64,000 nt of DNA, taken from NCBI RefSeq assembly GCF_000411255.1, contig NZ_KE150413.1, positions 844,934 through 908,933 of the forward strand. Direction: 5' to 3'. Every line of letters begins with the position of its first letter. The first letter of the stretch is position 1. The notes beneath the pieces are model-generated. The model was not told where the DNA came from and searched no databases. It was given only the letters and a program-made list of their open reading frames with translations. Source of the stretch: Paenibacillus sp. HGH0039. Its GTDB lineage: Bacteria; Bacillota; Bacilli; Paenibacillales; NBRC-103111. Both the position numbers and the translations under genes were made by a program. Positions 44,603-53,135 of the stretch are shown one piece after another.

Positions 44603-44972
44603 ACCGGTAAACAGAGGGGTTTATCATGTTTTGAGATCATTCATACATTACATGAGACAAATTATAGGTTCGTGGATATAGCTAGAACAAAAGATAACCC
44701 CTTGATTTACAAGGGGTTATCTTCTTTTTTTGAACAAAGTTATTTTCAAATATCAAGCCTTATTCGGCAAAAGGGGAAATAATCATTTCCTAATACTTGC
44801 ATTCATATTTATGAGAGTCTAAATGGAGATTAATGACGATATAACTGGGCATAACCTTCCATAAGAGATTTTTGTCATACAGATATTTGAATATTAGGAA
44901 CTATTTAAAATAATAGGGAAGAAGAACTGTAATGAAAGCGGGGATTTAAAAATTCAGGAGAAGAGCAGTCTT
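44603..44972. other. A+T-rich gap after trmL
   Basis: Apart from the terminator at 44691-44731 no gene or clear signal is seen. Base composition drops towards A+T here and stays low to about 46400. Confidence 0.6.
44691..44731 (+). terminator. Terminator after trmL
   Basis: AAGATAACCCCTTG pairs perfectly with CAAGGGGTTATCTT over five bases, then CTTTTTTT. Confidence 0.9.
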
Positions 44973-45261
44973 ATGATAAGAAAGTTTCTTGTTTTAATCT
45001 CTGTTCTAATAATACTGGCGGTAGAGTCCTCTATTTCAGTTTTTGCGAAGTTCGAAGCAAACGGGAAGATATCCTTTTATTATGGTGTAGGTTGCTATAG
45101 GATCTGACGGGAAAGTTCTTACAAAGTTTGATTGTGCTACAAAAATTGGCTTTGATAATCCTCCCGCTGGTACATTGATTTGGGTTAAGAACAAAGATAA
45201 TAACCTGACAGCAGGTCTTCAAAAATGGGATACTGGTAAAATGGGTGGGCCCCTTATTTAA
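44973..45261 (+). pseudogene. Frameshifted small secreted protein
   Basis: ATG 44973, preceded by AGGAG, opens a frame with a good signal peptide (IRKFLVLISVLIILAVESSISVFA) followed by KFEANGKISFYYGVG, but it stops at TGA after 44 residues. A shift of one base at about 45090 restores a coherent frame for 56 more residues (VAIGSDGKVLTKFDCATKIG, then DNPPAGTLIWVKNKDN and LQKWDTGKMGG) to TAA at 45261. The joined product would be about 95 residues with a DPBB/RlpA-like look (FDCATK, PAGTxIxVKN, KWDTG). Either a real frameshift or a sequencing error; the family guess is tentative. Confidence 0.6.
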
Positions 45262-45359
45262 ATAAATCCCAAACCTCTTATACAAAGTGGATTGGGGTTT
45301 TTTTGATAAAAAGTAAGCATGCAAAAATTAGAAATAGATCATGACGAGGAGCAAATGGG

Positions 45360-46382
45360 ATGAAACTTAAGATAATAATCATTCTTGCAGTATTTATAAC
45401 AATTGGAACTGTCCTTGTCGTACATAAAAATACTTCTAGTGAATCTGACTATCAAGATATGCTTATCTTGTTTACAGATCAAAATCTTACGGTGAGCTAT
45501 TTTTTCCACCATAAAAATACGGATGATCTGGTTAACATAAAAAAAGCGGCAGATTTCCCTACTGCTGTGCTGTCAAACAATAAAAATGAACTTTATTACA
45601 CGGATTTTGATTCGAATAGTGATACTCAACTATTCAAAAAAGATTTGAAGACAAGTAATATATCTCAACTTACTAAAAATTTTAAATCAGTTGACACCCT
45701 TAAATTAGATGAAGAAAATCAGAAAATGTACATGAGGGTTCTTCTTAAAGGAGATAAAAACTTTCATATAGCTACCCTAGATCTTAAAACTAAAAAAATG
45801 GTTGTATGGAATGAAGGAAATAAAGATAGAAGTGTTAAGTTTTTTGATTTCAATAAACGAACAGGCTTGGTATATGCAGTTATTTACTCCGAAAAAGAAC
45901 TCTATCATAATCTTGTGGAGTTCAACAATAATCATACAACATTTAAATCCCCCCTACATCGCTTCGTTATGTTTGATGATAAAGGCAGACAACTAAAAGA
46001 GATTGGACAGATTAATGTACAAGTTCAAGATATTTCCGTATCAACAAGTGGAGAAAAGATACTGTTTACATCCGTGAGTAATCCTAATGAAGGTTCAAAT
46101 TATGTCATTAATGAAATGAGAACTGATGACGGAACATATTTTTCTATATTTGAAAGCGCCCAAAATAAACTATCCAATTTGCAACAGGCACAATATTTAC
46201 AGGAAGGAAGGAAAATTTATTTTCTTGCTGCCGCAAATGATGCAAAGGTACTAAAAGATGAAAGTGGTACTACGGCCAAATTGAGGTCAATTTATCAATA
46301 TAATTTGATCGACCAAAAACTCACTATGAAATGGTCTAAGAATAATGGAATAATCAACGGTTTCTTATTATTTAACAAGTGA
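45360..46382 (+). CDS. Secreted or membrane-anchored protein of unknown function, beta-propeller-like
   Basis: A 340-residue protein not assigned to a family. Residues 5-22 are a hydrophobic signal or anchor (IIIILAVFITIGTVLVV). The rest is a series of short strands with repeating patterns such as NELYYTDFDSNSDTQLFKKDLKT, QKMYMRVLLKGD and EKILFTSVSNPN, which recall TolB/WD-type propeller blades. It is very rich in Lys and Asn and in A+T, unlike neighbours, so horizontal acquisition is likely. GAGGAG lies upstream of the ATG. It follows the frameshifted gene closely and may have been cotranscribed with it. Confidence 0.65.
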   Translation: MKLKIIIILAVFITIGTVLVVHKNTSSESDYQDMLILFTDQNLTVSYFFHHKNTDDLVNIKKAADFPTAVLSNNKNELYYTDFDSNSDTQLFKKDLKTSNISQLTKNFKSVDTLKLDEENQKMYMRVLLKGDKNFHIATLDLKTKKMVVWNEGNKDRSVKFFDFNKRTGLVYAVIYSEKELYHNLVEFNNNHTTFKSPLHRFVMFDDKGRQLKEIGQINVQVQDISVSTSGEKILFTSVSNPNEGSNYVINEMRTDDGTYFSIFESAQNKLSNLQQAQYLQEGRKIYFLAAANDAKVLKDESGTTAKLRSIYQYNLIDQKLTMKWSKNNGIINGFLLFNK

Positions 46383-47119
46383 ATAATTTTGGATCTGGGT
46401 AGCCTGAAAAAAACCTAAGGAGAAGGAAATCAGCCCTCTTCTCAGGGTCCTCAGAGCAGGATAATCAAGGCCCCGGCGGATACGGGAATGGCTTCGTTGA
46501 TGTCTTCTGATTTCACCTCCCTTCTTTCCGAAAAGAAGGAACTTACGAACGGAACCTAGCTTTCCTAGTTTTTTTCTTCCTTTATACTTGTCTGTTATAT
46601 TTAGTTGGAATGTATGTTATGTTTATGGAAGATGGCAGGAACTAAGCTTTATCCAATTTCGCCGGTTTCAACGATTCCCTCTCCTTGACAAATGGTTTGA
46701 TGGGGCAGATGCCTTACCGTGCTACATAAAAGGCCGGATGGTGCCGCGGGATAAACGGGATCTGGTTACAGGCGGACGTGGGCCGGAAGGTTCATTTCGG
46801 ATTCTTGAAAAACCGGAGAGACCGGGATTTGTTACGGGATTGCATGAGCCTAAAGCAGCAGTGCGGTATTCGCGGAAAGGGAAGCCGGACGATTTTTCGG
46901 GAAAATTTACTAGGCGTATAGGCATATCCGGGCTAATTTGCGAGCCGGACAAAGGTTCTTTTGCTCTGGTGCTTTGGAATCTTGCAATCTTCTCCGTTTT
47001 ATATCCCTAATTAAAAAGAATATAACGAAGTTAGAAGGAATTAGCAGAAATTTGGCGAATAAAAATGGGTAAAGATTGTAAAGCCGATTATACTTCGGTG
47101 AAATGAGGTGAGTGGCACA
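46383..47119. other. Stretch without a supported gene; one small hairpin
   Basis: The stretch holds an inverted repeat CCTTCTTT-CCGA-AAAGAAGG at 46520-46539 and a minus-strand AGGGAGG next to it, but no convincing start follows. A plus-strand frame from 46588 to 47010 lacks a ribosome binding site and family resemblance and is not accepted. The AbrB-like promoter should lie at the right end. Confidence 0.5.
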
Positions 47120-47380
47120 ATGATGAAACCAGCTGGGGTTGTCCGTAAAGTGGATCAGCTTGGACGTATCGTATTACCTAAATCGCTGCGTAAAAGATAC
47201 CAAATGAACGAAGGCGATCCGGTCGAAATTTTAGTACAAGGGGACCATATCATCCTAGAGAGATACCGCCCGAAATGCGTGTTCTGCGGTGAGATGGATC
47301 ATGTTAACGAATTTAAAGAGCGTCACATCTGTTCCAATTGTCTGGGTGAAATGAACGCAATGAAACAACCGAGAGTTTAG
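47120..47380 (+). CDS. AbrB/SpoVT-type transition-state regulator with C-terminal zinc ribbon
   Basis: An 86-residue DNA-binding protein. Residues 5-50 match the AbrB swapped-hairpin domain (GVVRKVDQLGRIVLPKSLR, then EGDPVEILVQGDHIILERY). The C-terminal part carries two CxxC pairs, 53-56 (CVFC) and 71-74 (CSNC), 14 residues apart, suggesting a zinc ribbon absent from Bacillus AbrB. The ATG at 47120 has AGGTGAG upstream; four more in-frame residues are possible. Related regulators repress stationary-phase and sporulation genes during growth; targets here are unknown. Confidence 0.88.
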   Translation: MMKPAGVVRKVDQLGRIVLPKSLRKRYQMNEGDPVEILVQGDHIILERYRPKCVFCGEMDHVNEFKERHICSNCLGEMNAMKQPRV

Positions 47381-47427
47381 TTAGGGCTTATTGCCTATTT
47401 TTACCGAGAAGATCAAACACAGAAGTT

Positions 47428-47465
47428 AAAAAGACGCCGTTTCCTTCGGGAGACGGCGTCTTTTT
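47428..47465 (+). terminator. Terminator after the AbrB-like gene
   Basis: AAAAAGACGCCGT pairs with ACGGCGTCTTTTT over an 11-base loop. Confidence 0.9.
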
Positions 47466-47482
47466 ATGGCATTGTCTTTTTT

Positions 47483-47511
47483 TTGACCCCCTAAAAGCAA
47501 GGGGATATGGT
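47483..47511 (+). promoter_or_regulatory. Promoter of the DUF2500 gene
   Basis: TTGACC (47483-47488) and TATGGT (47506-47511) with a 17-base spacer. Confidence 0.5.
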
Positions 47512-47559
47512 AAAATCAGGACAGATCTTTCAGATGCGGAATAGAGAGGAGAGAGAGCC

Positions 47560-47976
47560 GTGATAAACATAGACGGCATAGGATTCGGAGACGGACCGGG
47601 GATGTTCGGTCTCATATCGGCGTTGTTCCCTATCTTTTTCATCGCCATTCTGGCTTTTATCGGATTTACCATAGTGAGGAGTATTCTGCAGTGGAACCAT
47701 AACAACAAGCAGCCGATACTGACGGTAGAAGCGCGGGTCGCCACGAAGCGCACGCAGGTATCCCACCATCATTCGGCTTCGAACGAATCCATGCACAGCC
47801 ATTCCACGGACACGGCATACTTCGTCACGTTCGAGGTGGAGAGCGGCGACCGGATCGAGTTTCGGATAAGCGGGTCCGAATACGGCCAACTTGTGGAGGG
47901 GGATATGGGGAAGCTGAATTTTCAAGGCACCCGTTATCTCGGTTTTGCGCGGCACCGGGTGGTCAGTTATCCCTAA
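47560..47976 (+). CDS. DUF2500 family membrane protein
   Basis: A 138-residue protein with one transmembrane helix (about 17-40, LISALFPIFFIAILAFIGF) and a soluble beta-domain after it: ILTVEARVATKRTQV, a His/Ser-rich loop (SHHHSASNESMHSHS), AYFVTFEVESGDRIEF and GDMGKLNFQGTRYLGF. This is the DUF2500 layout, an OB-like extracytoplasmic domain of unknown role. The start is GTG 47560 behind AGAGAGGAGAG. Histidines in the loop could bind metal, but that is speculation. Confidence 0.82.
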   Translation: MINIDGIGFGDGPGMFGLISALFPIFFIAILAFIGFTIVRSILQWNHNNKQPILTVEARVATKRTQVSHHHSASNESMHSHSTDTAYFVTFEVESGDRIEFRISGSEYGQLVEGDMGKLNFQGTRYLGFARHRVVSYP

Positions 47977-48029
47977 GCCTTGGCGATCGGATTCTGATGC
48001 AGGCCGAATCGACTAAAGGAGCTGAGAAA

Positions 48030-49061
48030 TCAGCCCCTTTTTTGCCCGGTACATTCTTGTTCAATGCCGGAAATGATTTCGAAAGCTCCGCCCGATTTGT
48101 TGGAACAAACCACGATAGAACGTGCCTCTTCGGGATAATAAACAGACCTGAAGTTCACGCCCGGATCATACCCCATTAAAATATACTTCTCTACGTCCTG
48201 CTGCCGAAGCTTCATTCGAAGTCCGTATCCATAGTAAATATCGTTAGTTATATGCACATGGGGCTGCAGCAGCGCAGCGGTCGTTTCTTCGCTCAATAAT
48301 TCAAATGTCATTAAACTTTCCCAGAATCTCGTCATATCCGGTGCCGTTACATAAGCGCCGCCGTCCGGGCCGCCTTTGGCGGGAAGCGAAAATACATTGG
48401 TTTTCCAACTTCCGTCTTCTTGATCGATATAACCGACTGCCGTACGTTCAGGCAAACAATCCGCTTCGAAGTATCCGGAATCCATCATGCCCGCTTTGGC
48501 AAAAATAAATTTCTCTACATAGTCGCTGAATGCGAGTCCGCTGAGGTGTTCAACGACCAGTCCCAAAACAATATAGCCTCCGTTGTTGTAATGGAACACA
48601 CGACCGACCTCATGCTTCATCTTCTTATCCGCAAACAAGGGGAGGAAATCTTGAGGCCGTCTGACGCGGTACATGGGATAATGGGTCCATAAGTCTTCGA
48701 AATTATCCATAGTCTCTTCATCGAAATAGTCAGGTATTCCGGAAGTATGCGTTAACAAATGATGAATCGTGATTTCTGGATCAAAATGTTTGAACTCTAA
48801 AGGGAGACAGTCCTGCAGCCTGGAATCGTAAGAGAGTTGACCCTTCTCCACTAGTTGGCAGATTGCTACGGCTGTAAACAGCTTGCACCCGGATGCTATT
48901 CCAAAGCGGGTATCTGCCCGATTACGGATCCCTTCGGAACGATTGGCATAGCCGCTGCTGAAGTTCACGAGGATCTCGTCCTTGTTTCTTGCGAGGGCTG
49001 TACCGGAAAATCCGATTGCTTCTTTAAGGCTTTTCATGGACTCGGTGATGATTTCTTTCAT
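48030..49061 (-). CDS. Serine hydrolase of the beta-lactamase/PBP-C family
   Basis: A 343-residue enzyme with the SxxK motif at S57-K60 (GIASGCKLFTAVA), the YxN motif at Y158-N160 (HYNNGGY) and conserved HLLTHTSGIPDYF. No signal peptide is present, so it acts in the cytosol or is released another way. ATG 49061 is used because GGAGG precedes it; a 42-codon in-frame extension is not supported. Relatives include esterases, DD-peptidases and D-aminopeptidases, so the substrate is open. The gene follows the terminator of a small membrane-peptide gene. Confidence 0.88.
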   Translation of the reverse strand: MKEIITESMKSLKEAIGFSGTALARNKDEILVNFSSGYANRSEGIRNRADTRFGIASGCKLFTAVAICQLVEKGQLSYDSRLQDCLPLEFKHFDPEITIHHLLTHTSGIPDYFDEETMDNFEDLWTHYPMYRVRRPQDFLPLFADKKMKHEVGRVFHYNNGGYIVLGLVVEHLSGLAFSDYVEKFIFAKAGMMDSGYFEADCLPERTAVGYIDQEDGSWKTNVFSLPAKGGPDGGAYVTAPDMTRFWESLMTFELLSEETTAALLQPHVHITNDIYYGYGLRMKLRQQDVEKYILMGYDPGVNFRSVYYPEEARSIVVCSNKSGGAFEIISGIEQECTGQKRG

Positions 49062-49121
49062 GTCGCTTTCCTCCGCTCTTTGTACAGGAAACGGTATCGT
49101 TCCCATGTCTCCCTGCTCCCA

Positions 49122-49184
49122 TAAAAAAATCCCCACCGCAGCCGGACAGAACAAGAAATTCATTCTGCTTGCTAGGGTGGGGAT
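49122..49184 (-). terminator. Terminator of the 32-residue peptide gene
   Basis: On the minus strand ATCCCCACC(C) pairs with GGTGGGGAT around a 37-base region that has its own CAGAA/TTCTG hairpin, then TTTTTTT. It lies upstream of the serine hydrolase start, so it could also act as an attenuator for read-through. Confidence 0.75.
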
Positions 49185-49231
49185 CATTTCATATCCAGGG
49201 CTTTCGTTTATTTCCGCATAACAGGCGAAAC

Positions 49232-49330
49232 TTACAGGCCTTTGGTTTTATCCTCGTTGTACGAAGATGTGAAGATGGCCACGATAAACATGGTAAGCAC
49301 TGCAATAATGATCCAGAAAGCATGAGACAT
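49232..49330 (-). CDS. 32-residue single-pass membrane peptide
   Basis: ATG 49330 follows TTGGAGGTG by eight bases and encodes a peptide with one hydrophobic helix (AFWIIIAVLTMFIVAIF) and a polar tail (TSSYNEDKTKGL). It is flanked by its own terminator at 49122. No family is recognised. The strong ribosome binding site and terminator argue that it is real. Confidence 0.65.
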   Translation of the reverse strand: MSHAFWIIIAVLTMFIVAIFTSSYNEDKTKGL

Positions 49331-49417
49331 CCAAGCGCACCTCCAAGTAAACATACGTTAGCCTAATTATACCCAATCACCGTTCAAAAGAAAATGACAA
49401 AAATGTGAACAAGGTTA

Positions 49418-51049
49418 TTACATCATCGGCTGGTTGGCTTTCCGGTATTCATTCGGCGAGCAGCCGGTCACTTTTTTGAACACTTTGCTGAAATATTTCT
49501 CATCGCCGTACCCGACCATTTCGCTGACCTGGGAAATCCGCAGGTTGGGATTCATCATGAGCAGCTTCGCTTTGTCGATGCGGATGGAGCCCAGATAGTC
49601 GGACAGATTCGTACCGAACTCCTGCTTGAACTTGCGCGAAATATATTCACGGGAGAGGAAAAAGCGGCCGGCGATATCCTGCAGGGAAATTTCCTCGTGA
49701 TAATGCGTCTGCAAATATTTCGCGATGTCGTAGATGACGTTCTTCTCGCGGTGCTGCCTTTTGAGCAGCTGCTTCGAAAGCTGGACGAACGAATGCGTCA
49801 GCTCCTGCTGCCAGTCGGCAAGCGAGAGCGTGCCCTGCTCGTTCAGCGGGACGATGGTCTGCCCGTTCCCGGTTTCCGAGCGCAGCTCCGCGAGCAGCTC
49901 TTCGGGACCGTCCGGGAAGAAGTCCTCGATCCATCGGCCCCGCATGGTGTCCGCTTCGTGGCGCCACTGCTCGATCTGCTCGAGCGTAATGGCGCTCAGG
50001 CTCCGCACGCCGTCGAACCACGCCTGCACGGCGGAGGAGATCTCTTCGGCGCTGCCGCTGCGGATCGCCGTCCGGATCACCTCCTCGAAATCGCTGAAGC
50101 GCAGCCGCCGGGGCTGGAGGCCTTCGGGCCGGACAGCCTCGTGAATCCAGCCGCCGCGGCTAAGCAGATTGCGCTGGCGCAGCGCGTCGCGGGCTTCGCG
50201 GTAAGCCGCCGGAAGGCCGTCCGGGAAGGCGTGCGCTACGCTTAGCCCGAAATCGAGCCGGCTGTGCAGGGCGGTCAAGATGCCTTCGTTGATGTCTCCG
50301 AGAAGGGCGGGGACCTTATCCGGCTCGCCCCACACCAGGAGCACGATCTCGTTGGAGCTCCAGTAGCGGAAGGCGGCCCCGCGGCTGCGGCGATGCAGAA
50401 ACTCGTTGCAGATGTTGATCAGCGAGAAGAAGAGCAGGTCCGTGTTGCGGCCGAATTTGTTCTTCAGCTTCGTCTCCATTGTGACCATGCTGAGGATGGC
50501 GATACGGCACGAGCCCGTTCCCGCCGGAAGGCCCCAGTCGGCCTGCAGATCCCGGACGGCGCCCGGATTCTGCGCGGGCTCGTCGAGCAGCCCGGACAAC
50601 TGCCGGTCCCAGTAGACCGGCTTGATGCGGTTCATCTCGATGTTCCGCTCCAGGCTCCGGGAGCGTTCACTCTCTTCTTTGTTCCAACTGGCGACCGCTT
50701 TGGCCAGCGCCTCGTTGACCTGATCCGGATCGATCGGCTTCAGGATATAGTCGGTTCCGCCGTATTGGATCGTATGGCGGACGAGAGCAAAATCATCGTG
50801 GCCGCTGATTACGATTGATTTGGCGGAAGGGTCGTTGGCCTGCAGCCATTGGAGCAGCTCCACGCCGCCCCTTACCGGCATCATCATATCCGTGATGATG
50901 ATCTGGGGCTTTTCGCGCCCGATCACCTCAATGGCTTCTTCTCCGTTCTCCGCCTCGAATATTTGCGAAATGCCGTGTTCTTCCCATTTGATCAGCATCC
51001 GCAGAGCATTGCGGACGTGTTTCTCATCGTCTACGAGTAATGCGATCAT
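49418..51049 (-). CDS. YesN-type response regulator with AraC DNA-binding domain
   Basis: A 543-residue regulator: receiver domain (D54 in IIITDMMMPVRGG; lysine in ILKPIDPDQ), a long central region of unknown fold (about 130-430), and a C-terminal AraC-type double helix-turn-helix (HYHEEISLQDIAGRFFLSREYISRKFK, then RISQVSEMVGYGDEKYFSKVFKKVTG). It overlaps the end of the kinase gene by four bases (ATGA). Systems of this type activate a carbohydrate ABC importer next to them; such an importer is divergently encoded at 53136. Confidence 0.93.
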   Translation of the reverse strand: MIALLVDDEKHVRNALRMLIKWEEHGISQIFEAENGEEAIEVIGREKPQIIITDMMMPVRGGVELLQWLQANDPSAKSIVISGHDDFALVRHTIQYGGTDYILKPIDPDQVNEALAKAVASWNKEESERSRSLERNIEMNRIKPVYWDRQLSGLLDEPAQNPGAVRDLQADWGLPAGTGSCRIAILSMVTMETKLKNKFGRNTDLLFFSLINICNEFLHRRSRGAAFRYWSSNEIVLLVWGEPDKVPALLGDINEGILTALHSRLDFGLSVAHAFPDGLPAAYREARDALRQRNLLSRGGWIHEAVRPEGLQPRRLRFSDFEEVIRTAIRSGSAEEISSAVQAWFDGVRSLSAITLEQIEQWRHEADTMRGRWIEDFFPDGPEELLAELRSETGNGQTIVPLNEQGTLSLADWQQELTHSFVQLSKQLLKRQHREKNVIYDIAKYLQTHYHEEISLQDIAGRFFLSREYISRKFKQEFGTNLSDYLGSIRIDKAKLLMMNPNLRISQVSEMVGYGDEKYFSKVFKKVTGCSPNEYRKANQPMM

Positions 51050-53016
51050 GTTGTGGTATCCTCCCCGAGCGGAATGCGCATCGTAATCCGGACGCCATGC
51101 GGGTCCGTATTTTCAAGTGTCAGCGAAGCTTGCGGATCGAAGTAAAGGCGCAGTCTCGTCCTCACGTTGCCGATCCCGATTCCTCCTTCTTCGTCCATCC
51201 CGGTCTCCTCGCGCATAACGGCAAGTCCGGCTTGCAGTTCCGTCAGCTCGTCCTCCGGGATGCCGCGTCCGTTGTCCTCGACTTCCACGAAGAGGACGGG
51301 CCTTGCGCGGGGCCCGCCGGAAGCGGGCGACGCGTCCGCCGCAGCGGAATCTTCGTCCGTCCGGGATTCCGGCGCGATTCTCGGAGCGGCGTCGCCGCCG
51401 GCTGCGGGTCCGCTCTCTGCGCCGATCCCGTCTGGCCCCGCTTCTCCGCCCGGTTCGAGCGGGATCTCATCGGATCCCGTCTCACCGCCGGGTTCGAGCC
51501 GGACCCGTACAGTCAGATGCCCGGGGCCGAGCTTCGGATCGAAGCCGTGCTTGAAATAGTTTTCCACCAGCGGCTGAATGATCATCTTCGGAACCTCGAT
51601 GCCGAGAGCGGCTTCGTCCAGTTCGAAGTCCGTGCGGAATTTGCCCTCGAACCGCTCCTTCTGGAGTTCCAGATACGCTTTCACATGGCCGATTTCCATG
51701 GAGAGCGGGACGGCTTCCTGGTTCGTGTTCATGCTGTAGCGCATCATTTTCGCCAGCGAGTTGATCAGCGAGTAGATGCGCGGGACGTTATGCTGGAGAG
51801 CCAGCGTGCCGATGGACTGCAGCGCATTGTTCATGAAATGCGGGTTGATCTGGGCCTGCAGCGCCTTCAACTGATTCGTTTTATTGGCGATGTTTAGCCT
51901 GTACTCCCGCAGAATCAGGTTGTTGATCGTCTCCATCATCGTGCGGAACCGGCGGACCAGAATGCCGATTTCATCCTGCCCTTCGCCGTCTACGCGGGCC
52001 GTCAGATTACCGGCTTGGATCTGATTGATCGTTCCGATCAGTTTTTTGATCGGGGCGGTAATGCGGATCGTCACGAACAGAGTGGCCGCAATGACGAGCA
52101 GCAGGGAGACCGCCGCGATGATGATATTGATCTGGGTCAGGCTCCGCGCCCCTTCATACAGATAGCTGTGCGGGATTTCCTTCACGAGCGTCCACTTCAT
52201 GTAAGGGGTGTCCATTTTTTCGTACAAATAAACCGACTTGTTCAGTTCCAGCCGTCCGCGCGGTTCCTTCGACTCCAGAATCGGGCCCGTCCAGGCATCG
52301 GAGAGGGGCTTGCCGATCAGAGCGCTGTCCCCGGAATAAACGACCATGCCCGACTGGTCGAGCAGGTAAAGACGTTCGTGCTGCTTGTTAAAAAGCTGGT
52401 CGGCAATGTCCTGAATCGCCTCCAGCTTGATATCGATCGACAAAGTTCCCAGCCATTCCGTCGTCGGGACGTTGTAGATGGCCCGGTGTAATGTAATGAC
52501 GGGGCGGGGGTCATAATAAGGTGGACTCTGCCCCAGGCCGTAAATGGAACTCATATGCGTGGGCTCCACGACGGAAGACGGGTTGCCGGTCGTATAAGGC
52601 TCGCTGAAATTATCCGTATCGTAGCCGCGCTTCGGGATATCCCCGATGAGCAGCGTAGACCTGCGGGCTTTTGCCATATAGAAATAGATCTGGTAAATGC
52701 CGTCCACGGAGTGAGTCATATTTTGCAGCAGGGTATAGGTCTGGGCTTCGTTCGTGTAATCATGCACATTCCGCCGGAGCATCAGTAGAATGCCCGGATC
52801 GTTATAGAGGGAGAGCGAGTTGCGGTTCAGCGTGTCCATGTACGCCTGTACATTCGTTTTGCCCTGGTAAATCAGGTTCGCGTTCTCCTGAATCAGCTTC
52901 GTTCCGACCGAACGGGTGGTGTAGAAATACGTGACGATCATGGAGATGACGATCGGAATGACGGTTGCGGCCAGCATGAGCAGGATGAGGCGTGTACGAA
53001 TGCTGCTTTTGTTCAT
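51046..53016 (-). CDS. YesM-type sensor histidine kinase with acidic insertion in the ATPase domain
   Basis: A 656-residue kinase: TM1 (about 10-32), an extracytoplasmic Cache-like sensor (40-290), TM2 (296-317), HAMP, the His_kinase domain with H393 (QINPHFMNNALQSIG), and the HATPase domain with N box LVENYFKHGF and G1 box VEDNGRGIPED. Between these two boxes, residues about 508-572 form a Gly/Pro/Glu/Asp/Ala-rich insertion with a duplicated LEPGGExG word, which the family normally lacks. First gene of a kinase-regulator operon, divergent from the sugar importer. Substrate sensing is presumed to be of an oligosaccharide. Confidence 0.92.
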   Translation of the reverse strand: MNKSSIRTRLILLMLAATVIPIVISMIVTYFYTTRSVGTKLIQENANLIYQGKTNVQAYMDTLNRNSLSLYNDPGILLMLRRNVHDYTNEAQTYTLLQNMTHSVDGIYQIYFYMAKARRSTLLIGDIPKRGYDTDNFSEPYTTGNPSSVVEPTHMSSIYGLGQSPPYYDPRPVITLHRAIYNVPTTEWLGTLSIDIKLEAIQDIADQLFNKQHERLYLLDQSGMVVYSGDSALIGKPLSDAWTGPILESKEPRGRLELNKSVYLYEKMDTPYMKWTLVKEIPHSYLYEGARSLTQINIIIAAVSLLLVIAATLFVTIRITAPIKKLIGTINQIQAGNLTARVDGEGQDEIGILVRRFRTMMETINNLILREYRLNIANKTNQLKALQAQINPHFMNNALQSIGTLALQHNVPRIYSLINSLAKMMRYSMNTNQEAVPLSMEIGHVKAYLELQKERFEGKFRTDFELDEAALGIEVPKMIIQPLVENYFKHGFDPKLGPGHLTVRVRLEPGGETGSDEIPLEPGGEAGPDGIGAESGPAAGGDAAPRIAPESRTDEDSAAADASPASGGPRARPVLFVEVEDNGRGIPEDELTELQAGLAVMREETGMDEEGGIGIGNVRTRLRLYFDPQASLTLENTDPHGVRITMRIPLGEDTTT

Positions 53017-53135
53017 CGGGCAGACTCCTCAGATCAATATATTCCACCTAACGGTTCACCTCGTGCGGTAGTGGGGAGCGGGTGGAGCGCCCTATACTAA
53101 ATACACAACCTTCCGTAGAAAAAGGAGGAAGACAG

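Noticed and set aside
46588..47010. 140-codon open frame in the gap before the AbrB-like gene
   Set aside because: No ribosome binding site, no resemblance to a family, and unusual composition (Arg/Gly/Pro rich); probably chance.
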